Part shown: positions 9,485-20,275 of the stretch, one piece after another | Layout of the letters: each line of letters opens with the position of its first letter | Numbering within the stretch: position 1 is the first letter of the stretch | NCBI GenBank assembly: GCA_948567375.1 | Contig: OX419757.1 | Location: forward strand, 372,001 to 436,000 | Direction of reading: 5' to 3' | Source of the DNA: Lunularia cruciata | Taxonomy: Eukaryota; Streptophyta; Marchantiopsida; Lunulariales; Lunulariaceae | DNA length: 64,000 bases | Notes under the pieces: model-generated | What the model saw: the letters and a program-made list of their open reading frames with translations, nothing else | Database searches by the model: none | Told to the model about the DNA's origin: nothing | Position numbers and translations under genes: made by a program

Positions 9485-12400
9485 AATGGCAGGGGTGATA
9501 TCTATATCGAATGCTAAATTTGCAGTGGAGAAGTTTGATGGGACAAACAATTTTGGACTTTGGCAACTGAAGATGAAGGAACTTCTTGTCCAATAAGGAC
9601 TATAAAGAGCACTAAAGAAAAAACAAGAGGACAAAGTAATGAGGATGAAGAAGATGAAGATGCAGATCTCAAAGCTATCAGCACTATTCGGTTGAACCTT
9701 GCTGATGGAGTGCTATACAATGTTATGGATGAGGGATCTGCACCAAAACTATGGGCTAAACTGGAGAATTTTTATATGACCAAGTCATTGACATATAGAT
9801 TGCATCTTAAACAGAAGTTGTATATGTTGCGGATGAAGGAAGGCCAAAGTATTATGGAGCACCTCAATGCTTTCAACAAAATCATTTGTGAGTTGATGAG
9901 CATAGATGTCAAGTTAGAAGAGGAGGATAAGGCATTGCTGTTATTTACTTCACTTTCTCCTTCATATGAGCATATGGTCACAAGTCTTCTATATGGGAAG
10001 GATGATATAAACTGTGAGGAGGTTACTTCAGCATTTTATTGTCCAATGAGATGCAAAAAAGACCCAACCAAGAAAAGACAAATCCAGAGGCTCTATTTAT
10101 CAGAGTAAGGACAAGAGAGAGAGAGAGATCAGATCAGGAGTAAATCAAGATCCAAGTCTAGAATTGGAGGTTTCAAAGGCAAATGCTGGATTTATGGGAA
10201 GGTTGGACATTTCAAGAAGGATTGTAACAACAAGAGACTTGAGTCCAATAAGGATAAAGGACAACTTTCAGATCAAGCAAGTATTGTTGAGTCATTTGGT
10301 ATTGTGGATTATGCTCTATGTGCTACCCAATACAAAGATAAATTTGAGGATTCATGGCTCAAGTTGGACTCAAGTTGCTCTTACCATATGTGTCCAAACA
10401 AGGAGTGGTTTCATGAGTACAAAACATTCAATGGAGGATCTGTAATAATGGGGAACAACATGGCTTGCAAAGCTATTTGCATTGGTACAATACGTGTTAA
10501 GATTTGATGGTATTGTGAGGACTCTTGGTGATGTGAGGCATGTTCTTGAGTTAAGGAAGAATTTGACATCATTACGCACTTTGGACTCAAATGGTTGGAG
10601 GTGGGGAGCATGAAATGGAACACTCAAGGTATCAAAAGAAGCAATGGTTGTAATGAAGAGCAAGAAGATAGAAAATCTTTATGAGCTTGTTGGAGAGACC
10701 ATTACTGGAGGAGTGGCAAGTACTATTTCAGAAATTGAAGATCCCAAAGATCTTACTCAATTATGGCACCTAGATTTGGGTCATATGATTGAAAGAGGTC
10801 TAAGTGAATTGTCCAAGCAACAACTTCTGAAGGGCCTTAAAAGTTGTAAGTTAAAATTCTATGAGCATTGTGTAATAGGAAAGCAACAAAGGGTAAGCTT
10901 TTCCACAAGAGTTCATTGCACAAAGGGAATTTTAGACTATGTGCATTCTAATGTTTGGGGCCCTGCACCTTAATCTTCAAAATCTAGAGCACTATATTTT
11001 GTGTCTTTGGTTGATGATTACTCTAGGAGAGGATGGGTCTACACCATGAAGCAAAAATCAGAGGTCTTCTCTATCTTTAAACAATGGAAGGTGATGATGG
11101 AGAAAAAAATTGGAAGGAAACTGAAGTGTTTGAGATCTAATAATGGTGGAGAATACAAATCTAGAGAGTTTGATTGATATTGTAAGAGTGAAGGAATAAT
11201 TCATGACTCTACCGTACTCCTCAACAAAATGGTGTGGCAGAGCAGATAAATTGTACACTCTTGGAGAAAGCAAGAAGTATTTTCAGCAATGCTGGATTGG
11301 AGAAGAGTTCTTGGGCAGAAGCTGTAAATACAGCTTGTCATTTGGTAAATATTTCTCCCTCTACTGCTATTGAGTGTAAGACACATATGGAAAAATGGAC
11401 AGGTCGGCATGTTGATTACTCTTCACTTAGAGTGTTTGGATGCATTGCTTATGTTCATATTCAACAAGATCAACAGACAAAGTTAGATCCCAAATCTAGA
11501 AAATGTATATTCTTGGGATATGAGAAGGATACAAAGAGATATAGATTATGGGACCCAAAAAGGTGTTGTCTTGTTGTGAGTAGGGATGTAGTTTTTGATG
11601 AGAAGAGTACAATGGAGACTATTACTATATCGGAAGAAAAAAAACAAATTCAATCAGATTTTGTTAAGATAGATATTGATCTTGGAAATGAAGAGATTTC
11701 ACCTCTTGTAGATCTACCAAGTGAACCATTAGAAGAGCAAAGTCCAGAAGTGATTCATGAATGTAGGTATCCAAATAGGGTAGGAGGACTCCAAAGAGAT
11801 TTGATGATTCATTTATAGCTTATGCTCTTCTTATGGGGAATGGTGAGCCTTTTTCATATGAAGAGGCAATGCAAGATCAAGAGTGTCAAAAGTGGTATTT
11901 TGCGATGGAAGAGGAGATGAAGTCTTTGGCCAAAAACCAAACTTGGAGACTTGAAAAATTGCCTAGGGAAAGAAGGCAATTGGTTGCAGATGGATATTCC
12001 GGAAGAAGGAAGGACTTACAAAATCAGGTGGAGATCGATACAAAGCAAGGCTTGTAGCAAAGGGTTATAGCCAAAAAGAAGGTATTGACTTCAATGTGAT
12101 GTTTTCACCAATGGTAAAAATCTCTTCAATTAGTGCATTATTGGCAATAGTTGCATTGCATAACTTGGAGTTGGAGAAACTAGATGTTACAACTGCTTTT
12201 TAACATGGAAAATTGGAGGAGTAGATTTACATGCATCAACCTGAAGGTTGTGAGGTACCAAGGAATCAAAACCTGGTTTGTAGGTTACAAAAGTCTTTAT
12301 ATGGACTAAAGCAAAGTCCAAAACTTTGGTACATGAAATTTGATGCTTTCATGTTGAAGCATGGATACAATAGAAGTGAACCAGATTGTTGTGTGTAGCT

Positions 12401-13416
12401 CAAGAAGCTACATGGACCTAGAGTATTTGATTTAATGATCTTGGTACTATATGTGGATGATATGTTGATTGCTGCGGAGGATATGGTTGAGGTAGAGAAA
12501 TTGAAAGCACAACTTGGTAAAGAGTTTGAAATGAAGGAATTGGGTTCTTCAAAGAGGGTGCTTGGGATTGAAATCCACCGGGACAGGAGCAAGGGAAAGT
12601 TATGGATATCTCAAAGGAGATATTTGGAAAAATTACTTGCTCGGTTTAGCATGGAGAATGCAAAACCAGTGAGCACTCCAATGGCAAGTCATTTCAAGAT
12701 ATCATCAAAGCAATGTCATCAAATGAAGAGGAGAGAAAAGTAATGTCAAATATTCCTTATGCTAGTGTTGTTGTGAGTTTAATGTATGTTATGGTCTGCA
12801 CAAGACCAGATATCTCATATGTTGTGATGAGTATGGTGAGTAGATACATGGAAAATCCAGAGAAACAACATTGGGAAGTTGTGAAGCGGATACTTTGTTA
12901 CTTGAAAGGGACTATAAATATTGGCATTACCTTTGATGTGGAGAAGGACAAAGAAGGAGGAATTACAAGGTATGTAGATTCTGACTTTGCCGGAGACTTG
13001 GATAAGAGAAGGTCTACAACAGGGTTTTTTTTACACTTGTTGGCGGTGCAGTAAGTTGGAAGTCTACTCTCCAATCTACAGTTGCTCTTTCTACTACAGA
13101 GGTGGAATATATGGCAACAACTGAGGCTGCCAAAGAGGCAATATGGTTACAAAGATTAGCCAAGGATGTAGGACTCCCTAACATGAAGTCCACACTTTTT
13201 TGTGATAGCAAGGGCGCTATTCACTTGGCCAAAAATCAAGTACAAAGCAAATTGATGTAAGACATCATCACGGAAGCTGTGACAAATGGTGAGATCAATT
13301 TGCAACAGAATGGCACAGAGGTAAACGTAGCTGATATGTTGACTAAACCTGTTCCTGTTGAGAAGTTCAAGTTATGCATGAACTTGCTCAACGATAAATT
13401 GTGCTCTTTGGGATGA
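9485..13416 (+). pseudogene. Copia gag-pol polyprotein, multiply broken
   Basis: In order: gag start (MAGVISISNAKFAVEKFDG) with an early stop after LLVQ; UBN2-type gag core at 9,660-10,030; zinc knuckle near 10,180 with one Cys replaced by Tyr (CWIYGKVGHFKKDC); protease motif LDSSCSYHM near 10,368 where Ser replaces the usual Gly; pre-integrase LWHLDLGHM near 10,760; integrase with Asn at two catalytic Asp positions (VHSNVWGP, LRSNNGGEY); RT with intact LYVDDMLIA near 12,445; RNase H (YVDSDFAGDLDKRRSTTGF near 12,970) to a natural-looking end at 13,416. Several frameshifts and stops separate these blocks. The early stop and the four motif substitutions are all explicable as C-to-T or G-to-A changes. 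The element cannot encode its own mobility. Confidence 0.93.
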
Positions 13417-13445
13417 TACGGTGGATACAAGCAAAAGGTGTAGAT

Positions 13446-13767
13446 TGTTATGTTTGGCTTGTCAAGAGCAAAAGCGACCGTTACTGATGGCCGTTGCTTG
13501 TCACTTGTCTAGAAGTTCAAGTGTACAGTCACTTGTCTAGAAATTTAAGTGGATGACAGTGATGGACAGTGATGGACCTTTTATAATGTATATATATGTG
13601 CAATGAGAAATAAAGCTTCGAAAGGCTGGTGTGAGCCTGTTTCAGTCGTGAAGGTAGCTTCCGGGACAGGGAGTGAACACGTTATTTACTATTAGTCCTC
13701 TGATTTCTGTTTAATATGGTTTTCATGTGCTATTGTGAGAGGTCCTAGGGACTCAGTTTTTCTAACA
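13446..13767 (+). repeat. Copia 3' LTR
   Basis: 322 bp with the same ends and poly(A) signal region as the 5' LTR. It is 42 bp longer because of duplicated CACTTGTCTAGAA and GACAGTGATGGAC segments in U3. Confidence 0.92.
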
Positions 13768-13828
13768 GTCTTTCCCGGTGTGGTCCTGTTTCCGAATTGC
13801 TGCACGATTTTTGGTTGTTCTCGTTCTG
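13768..13828 (+). pseudogene. Remainder of the Yippee-like exon after the Copia insertion
   Basis: Starts with the second copy of the target duplication and continues the frame (SKSF then PVWSCFRIAARF). It ends at a good donor, CTG|GTAAGT (13,829). Conservation to Yippee stops after SKSF, so the true exon end may be earlier, for example at the GTGTGG just after CCCG. Confidence 0.4.
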
Positions 13829-13859
13829 GTAAGTAATTGATCTTCTTCTGTATTGATAG

Positions 13860-13951
13860 ATGGTTATTTATGTGGTTTTGAGCCATCTCAAGCGCTTAGG
13901 AGGGCAATTGATGAATTTTCTCTTCGCTTCGACCGCTCCGATGAAGATCAA
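13860..13951 (+). pseudogene. Possible orphan exon, unrecognised
   Basis: Flanked by an acceptor (TTGATAG) and a donor (CAA|GTGAGA). One frame reads GYLCGFEPSQALRRAID then EFSLRFDRSDEDQ, which looks protein-like but which I do not recognise. No matching neighbouring exons were found. Confidence 0.25.
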
Positions 13952-15696
13952 GTGAGAAATGATATCCTTTGCATCTCTATTGGTTTGCTCAAGAATTGGG
14001 TTGGCGGTTGCGCTCACGGGCGATCTTAAAGTTTGTAAGACCCAGATGGTAGCGTATCCGTAGTCGAGCATTCGGTGTTTATTCCTTGACTTGGAGCTAT
14101 AGGAGAACGAAACTTCTGGAACACAGAGTATCCTTGAAGACTTGGACCTTGCGTCTTCGGGATAGGCGTATAGTTGTAGACCCCGTGAATCAGGTTGAGT
14201 TTGCTTGTTGCAGTCGTATTTCAGGCTCTCAGGAACACTGAGACCTGGGCATTCTGTTGAAGTTAAAAATTGAAGCCGGGAGGACTTCCTGGAGCTGAAC
14301 AAAATTGAAAAGGACTCTGTAAATAAAAAGCATGCACTTGTTGGGTATTGGGCTCAAGAAATGTGTCTTTCTCAGATGCATGGCTAGAATCTTGAGGCCA
14401 ATGGACCCCAAGAATATCCGTCCTGTGACATCCAGAGGACCTGGTGACATCAGGGCTTTGCTTAGTGTTTAGTAGCCCGAAGTCAAATGCTGAAACAGAA
14501 TTGCTAATTGAATTATGGAATTTTAGTGCTGGTCGAGTCTATATTGAAGTAGTCCTTCTTGGGTAAAGGTTAAGAGGTTCCCACTTCTATTTTGACGACT
14601 ACTTCAGATTTCACGTCTTGGAAATTTCGCTTAGTCGAACTGAACTGCAGAGGTTTTCGTAATGAGAGTACCTGCTATTGGCATCTTCTCCACATCATCG
14701 CTTGAAGCTGATGAGATTGCGACTTACTGTCTACGCCGTTCAGCACCATACTGTATATCGATTGAATTACTGGTAGTACATCTCTAGTCACCAGTCAATG
14801 AGACAGAACAATCCGGCGTATGGGATACAGTTAAATGCATGATGTTCTCTGCTCCTGTAACTCAGCAACGACCCTGCAGGATCAAGAACATTTCACGGAC
14901 ACTGGTATTCCAGATCCTGAAAATGCATAGAAGCACATGTACTTGAAAAAACTCTCGAAGTTGTGGGACAACACAGATTCTAGTCTCTCATGGATATGTA
15001 GGGACTTCGGTCCTTGGAACACGGTTCTTGTCGACGACACCGTACAGAGAGCATTAGGAAATCCTGTGAGTGAGTTATACTTCCAACTTTCGTTCTTGTC
15101 AGGATCCGTATAGCTTGGGTCAGGAAGGTGGCTTTGGGAGCTTAGGAAATCCTGTTAGTTATACTTCCAACTTTGGCTCATGTCAGAATGCATATTAGCT
15201 TGGGTCAGGAAGGTGGTTTCCGGGAGCCTAAGTGTTGGTGGCGATGAATCTGAGTACAATTCTCAGTATGCTTGTATATGTTCGTGGAACAGTAAGCTAT
15301 CAGTTATCTTGCTTACTTGTGTTCACTTGTATATGAGAAGTGGCACACAGTGATTTGCCCGACGTCTTACAAGTTTACCGATGCGAAGGATCGAACACTG
15401 GGTACCGTAGACCGAACCTCTCAATTTGATTATGTACTTGAAGGATTGGGTTAAAAGTCTTGCGGGTCTTGCTTTCCTTTTAAGCTACGTAATTCGTGAC
15501 TTTTGTCCGTATTTGACTTCTCAACACAGCTGCCTCACACTAGCATGTTTACCAAAGCGATTTCGATCTAGGTTTATGTCTGATGCACTTAATATTATTC
15601 ATTCCTATCATGTTCCAGTTTTTGTGTAGTTTCTCTTGGGATGATGGAACAAACCTGGGTACCTTCAGTTTGTATTAGTTGCCCATATTTGTGCAG
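13952..15696. other. Gene-like spacer with an 88-bp tandem duplication
   Basis: Balanced composition, no supported exon. At 15,054-15,141 and 15,142-15,229 an imperfect 88-bp unit (TTAGGAAATCCTGT through CTTGGGTCAGGAAGGTGG) is repeated. It probably represents intron or UTR of a lost or unrecognised gene. Confidence 0.45.
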
Positions 15697-15900
15697 CGAA
15701 TGTACCGTGTGAACTCCCAAACTTATTATGCAGATGAACTCCAAGAGTATCTAAAAGGCCTAGTTGGGATCGAACATGTACGGGACTACATCAAAAGTAA
15801 ACCTTTTAGTCTGGCAACTCCCGTTCTTGAAGCTCTGCGCGAGAAGATAACGGATATACTGCTGGGGAGACGAGGGACAAAGCGTCTGTTATCTGAGTGA
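15697..15900 (+). pseudogene. Possible terminal exon of an unrecognised gene
   Basis: After an acceptor-like TTTGTGCAG the frame reads RMYRVNSQTYYADELQEYLK, GLVGIEHVRDYIKSK and ATPVLEALREKITDILLG, ending in a TGA at 15,898-15,900. It looks like a genuine, mostly helical protein segment. The family is not recognised and no partner exons were identified. Confidence 0.35.
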
Positions 15901-16175
15901 AGTAAATACACGGAACTAGACTCTTTGAACTGGACTGTTTCAAGCTTGTGCTTGGCGGCGAAACAGATTCTTCATGAAGAGTCGTCCACTACATCCGCAG
16001 CCGAGCCAATGCCTGAGAGAGGAGGGAGAAAGCGTGTGCTTAGGGAGTCAAGTACATGCACTGGACTCTTTGAACTGAACTGTTTTCAAGCTTTGCTTGG
16101 CGGCGAAATAGAAATTCTCCATGAAGATTTGGCCACTACATTCGCAGCCAAGCCAAAGCTTGAATGGAGGGAGTA
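15869..16175 (+). repeat. Imperfect ~150-bp tandem duplication
   Basis: Units starting at 15,869 and 16,018 share ACTCTTTGAACT, CTTGGCGGCGAAA and CACTACAT..GCAGCC blocks. The first unit covers the end of the possible exon. The duplicated part continues as open frame 15,925-16,176, so it may once have been coding. Confidence 0.7.
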
Positions 16176-16789
16176 ATGATTGATACAGCCCACCCTGAAA
16201 CCCAACAGCCACACTAAATTTAATATCGATATGCCCTACTACTCGATGAAGGGAGCGGAGCCCGGAAAATAGTGGATGTTTGAAGTCTGCAGAGTTTAGG
16301 TTTATTACATGATTCCGACTTACCACATCATTCATGTCCCTATATTCTTTTGTTGCAGAGTTTTTGATTTCGCTTTCGCGATATTCAAATACAGGAGTCA
16401 AATTCAACCCCTTCCTGAGTGGAAGACTTCTATGTTGCACTCAGGAACTAGACTCGGACTGTAATTCGCTAATTCTGTTTACGCGGATGAAATTCGATTT
16501 TGAGAGCAAGGGTACATATTAATAGCTAATTTTCTTGATAATTATAGGAAAGGTAGAAGACCCTCTTCACCCCGCATCGTACCTGCAACCGCAATGTTTC
16601 TCGCACTACCTTACTCAATAATGCAAGACTAATGCAAGACTACTTCTGAGTGCGTGAAAGTATCTTCAAGCATCCAGCTTCGATACAATGTACGGTATGC
16701 TCTGTGAAGAACTAATGTCATCCCTTGCACACAAATAGCAAGTAGCATTCTGTTTTCCTTGTTTATATGCTCTGTGAAGGAACCTCTGG
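16176..16789. other. Spacer with local repeat
   Basis: No gene seen. The block around 16,571-16,733 recurs in diverged form at about 16,851-17,052 (shared CAATGTTT, CTTCAAGCATC, CGATGCAATGTAC motifs). The second of these recurs again at 26,930-27,130. Confidence 0.5.
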
Positions 16790-17699
16790 AATCCCTTTCC
16801 AGGCGAAATAGCCAATAGCATCTCTGTTTCTTATTTATTCACCCTTCACCCTTCAGTCCGTTTGTTGCCTCACAATATTACACTTCACATTGTACCTAAT
16901 TGCAATGTTTTCGAGGTACCTTATTCAATGTTCTTGCAGTACCCCTATTGTCAACCAGATAGCGAAACATACGCTCAAGGTTTCTTGAAGCATCGGGCTT
17001 CGATGCAATGTACAGATGCCTTTGCGAATGAATCATTGTAAACCTTTTGCACACAACGAGAAAAAGCTCGACCGCATAGAACACATGAAGGACGGGAAGA
17101 CCCCGTCAAGAGGCTAGACTCCAATAGTATCGATATGAGAAATCTGCCCTGGCGCATTTAAGATATCTGAGCTATGCAAGTAGTAAGGTCTTCAAACATA
17201 ATTAGTATCACTAGTTATTGTTTATTCTCTCTTCAATCGGTGAATTTGCTCACAATGAGTGACTTATTCACTCTTCAATCTGGTTATTTGCACGCAATGA
17301 AATAAGGGAGGTTTCAATGCAAAATATCAGCAAACTCCATCATTTTCTTCTAGGCTCTGAGTGTAGGAGTATTGTTGGAGTGGGGTGCTGTTGGTAAGCT
17401 CAGACAGAAAGAGTTCTAGACAATGGTGAATAAAAGGGAAAGAACCCTTAGGGAGTGGTTACAATGGAAGTCACATTGAACACATGTTGTAAAAAGTAGA
17501 AAATATAGATGCAAGTATTTATATCCGTAAAGCATAGCATTGTTTTTGAACATTTGTTGTTGCATTAAACATATGCTGTAGAGAATATAGAAATCCATAT
17601 ATATCACAACAACTACTCATGAATTCTGGATAAGCCGTTCCCACAAACGGCATCTGTCCTCGTATACCTATATATCACAACAACTATCAAAAGACATAC

Positions 17700-19374
17700 A
17701 ATGGACTAATATCATTTAACACCTATTAAGGTTTTGCATTTTACAAAGGTTCAGTTCTTTAAGAGTATAAGAACTCTAAAATATTCTCTAAAACAGTATT
17801 TAGTGAAAATATGAATTAATTGGTTTTCAATAAGTACTTTACTTGTCTGGACTTTACCCAAGTTTTGTATACTTTTCCAGTAAATAGTAGTCTATTAATT
17901 CTCATTACGTATCTAATTTGTACCTTATGTACCCTAATCAATTGATTTTCCATATTATCCCAAGTCTTTTATTCTTTTGACTAATAGTCTTTTAATTCTC
18001 AATATATACCTGATTTGTACCCCATGTACCCAAATTGTATGTACTTAATTTTTACTCTTTGTGGCAAAATTGTATATTTCCAAATTGCACGTTCTTGCAA
18101 ATTGTACCATCATGCATTTAAACATGTTTGGTCCTTATATAGTAAATTGGATTTCTAGAGAGTGTGATTTCCTCATTATCCAACAATAATTGTAGATTCA
18201 TTTTGTATCTCTCCTAAATTTCCAATAACCAAGGCAAATAAAAAAAATTTAATTAAACTATATAGCACATACAAAATAATAGTAAATACATTTTTCATCT
18301 CTCTCAAATCTGCAATAAACAATGCAACCAAACAATTTCTTGAGTTGTATTACATAGTTTATGATATTAAACTCTTGCTTTGCTAAGTCATGTTATGGCT
18401 AGCAAGTAGAAACACTAAACTTGATTCAGATTTTAGGTAGGTATTTTCTCAAGCACCATTAGAGTGTCTTTAAATAATTTAAGAGCATTGATCTTAAACC
18501 CTAAACTAGATGTTAAATTCTTACAAACATTTGAGCAAAAACCTTAAACCATAGAATGCATGATCTTTAAAATACTCAAGTGCTCTCTTTGTAACCTTGA
18601 GGTGCAACCTTCTTAGATTGTGCGTGTATTGATCTAGCTTACTAATTGCATATGCAAGATTTAGTTATAACACAATTTGTAACCACCAATTATAGAAGGT
18701 TTCCAATAAGCCTTCCATAATATATTTTATCCATTGCTTCATCAACTCCAACATCTTATTCCCACTCCTTAAATTGCAACATAGTTGTGGCTATAGGTTT
18801 AGAGTGATCTATATTATGCTCTTTTAGTATGTCTTGAATGTGTTTCTCATATATAAAATAAAGAATATTTCTATCATGAATAAAAGGAATAATAAGGAAT
18901 AAAGTATAAATTTATCATTCAAATTCAAAGGTAAGTTGAGATCTAATTTCCATCACTTAAGAGGATAATATCATGCACATGAGCAAAAGGTTAACTCTTC
19001 TAACCTCAATAGTAGGAATATATAGATTAGGATCACCTTTTTCCTTTAAGAAGGTTAGATCCTTGTGAAGCAAGCACTAGAAGCTTGTTGCAAATATAGA
19101 CTTCTTCTTGAACATCACCATTTATGTTTCAATCAAAATCATACTTTGTGAAGTCTCTAAACCTATTCTTTTTTGGCATTTGAAATCCTTCCCATTACAA
19201 ATTATATACATTCTTAACATCTAGTTGCAAAAGTTTCTACTTTCAATTTGAGTAATAGCAAGTAGCAATTTGATAAAATTCATCTCGGCAACAAAAGAAT
19301 GTCTTGCCATTATCCTCCCTCACCTCTCTTTTTTTGCAAGTACCCCTTTGCAACAAGTCTTGTGTCATGATATT
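17700..19374 (-). pseudogene. Degenerate Copia RT/RNase H, copy 1
   Basis: On the minus strand, 5' to 3': an RT N-terminal remnant near 19,330-19,200; DVQEEVYI near 19,130; DPNLYIPTIEVRRVNLLL (RT active-site region, damaged) near 18,970-19,040; ILKEHNIDHSKP and YYGRLIGNLL near 18,650-18,830; then the RNase H tail DNEEITLSRNP..IRTKHV near 18,120-18,190. Stops and frameshifts occur throughout. It is a Copia lineage distinct from the complete element at 9.1 kb. Confidence 0.75.
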
Positions 19375-19796
19375 TGTAATGTCTAAGCTAGTTTGCAAGG
19401 ATGCTTGAGTGATTACTTTGATGTTCCTAATTGTATAAGTAGCTACTCATAGACTACTTAGTGACAGCCATCTATTCTATTAGGGTTTTGGTTGTATGGT
19501 TGGAGTCATTATTTGCACCATTAGTTCCATTGGATGTGCCATTGGGATTTCACTCCCTACCCTCTCGAAGGAGAGTTATACTGCAAAATGAAGCTTCAAG
19601 AGTTCACTTCTTCTATGTTGACTCTTCAAGTTCTTGGACATGGTGCAAAAAGTTGTAACCTAAAATCTCTATGCTAGAGCAACTTGACTTAGTGAGTATA
19701 ATTAGTCTATTGTTGACTTCTACTTAGACATAAGAAGTCAAAGTGTGGAATTCAAGTGCAAAAGTTCAAGTAAGTATTTGTGGTATCTCCAAGCTT
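19375..19796 (+). repeat. LTR-like segment interrupting Copia copy 1
   Basis: Begins TGTAATGTCTAAGC directly after the Copia frame is lost. It resembles the family B LTR at 1,056-1,548 (CTACTCATRGRYTACTTRGTG and the later CTCACTTYTGCTATGTTGA-type blocks). The 5 bp before it, ATATT, recurs after a CA at 26,535-26,539, which could mark the far end of one inserted element. The two ends were not shown to be similar LTRs, so this is tentative. Confidence 0.45.
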
Positions 19797-20275
19797 GGGT
19801 GGGATTGAGGATACCTTTGAACATTGGAGGTGTGATCAATGATACTTTCAATTTTTGAATATATTGTTTGATTTTTTTTGACAAATGCTGCACTATTTAG
19901 CTCATTTGGATGTATCTTTGATTGTTGGATGTGATCTATTGCACCTTTAATCATTGGATTTGTTGTTTGATTTTTGTCAGAGAGAAAGCCTTATTTGCTT
20001 ATTTAGATGATTGATTTTACCTTCAATCATTAGATCCCTTGCTTGATTTTGTTGATAAAGAAGGCTATTGTTTGATTTTTCTACAAAGAAGACTTTATTT
20101 GGATGTGTTTGTGTGTGATTAATGGCACCTTTGATCCTTGGATCTATTACATGATTTTTGACATGGAGTGCCTTATTGGCTCATGTAAGTTTTATCTACT
20201 GTACTCTCAATTGTTAAATCTATTGCTTGATTTTGTTGACAAAGATGTACTTTGTAACATGAAAAACATGATTTA
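19797..20275 (+). repeat. 77-bp minisatellite, about six units
   Basis: Each unit contains TTGATTTTGTTGACAAAGA, a CATTTGG run and ATTGATGGYACCTT, spaced about 75-80 bp. A longer array of the same unit lies at 45,481-46,185 in the duplicate. Confidence 0.8.

Larger units (their letters stand above)
9116..13767 (+). mobile_element. Complete Copia retrotransposon (Tork/Tnt1-like), inactive
   Basis: The 4,652-bp element is bounded by TGTTATGTTTGG and TTTCTAACA and flanked by a perfect 5-bp duplication, GTCTT (9,111-9,115 and 13,768-13,772). It has a 280-bp 5' LTR, an initiator-Met tRNA primer site, one gag-pol region in the Copia order (gag, protease, integrase, RT, RNase H) and a 322-bp 3' LTR. 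The two LTRs differ by a rearranged short-repeat segment in U3. Orientation is the same as the disrupted Yippee-like exon. Confidence 0.95.

Noticed and set aside
13868-14302. 144-codon minus-strand open frame
   Set aside because: No recognisable domain; it overlaps the possible plus-strand exon and spacer, with no codon or splice support.
16048-16440. 130-codon minus-strand open frame
   Set aside because: Antisense of the tandem-duplicated plus-strand block; no family resemblance.
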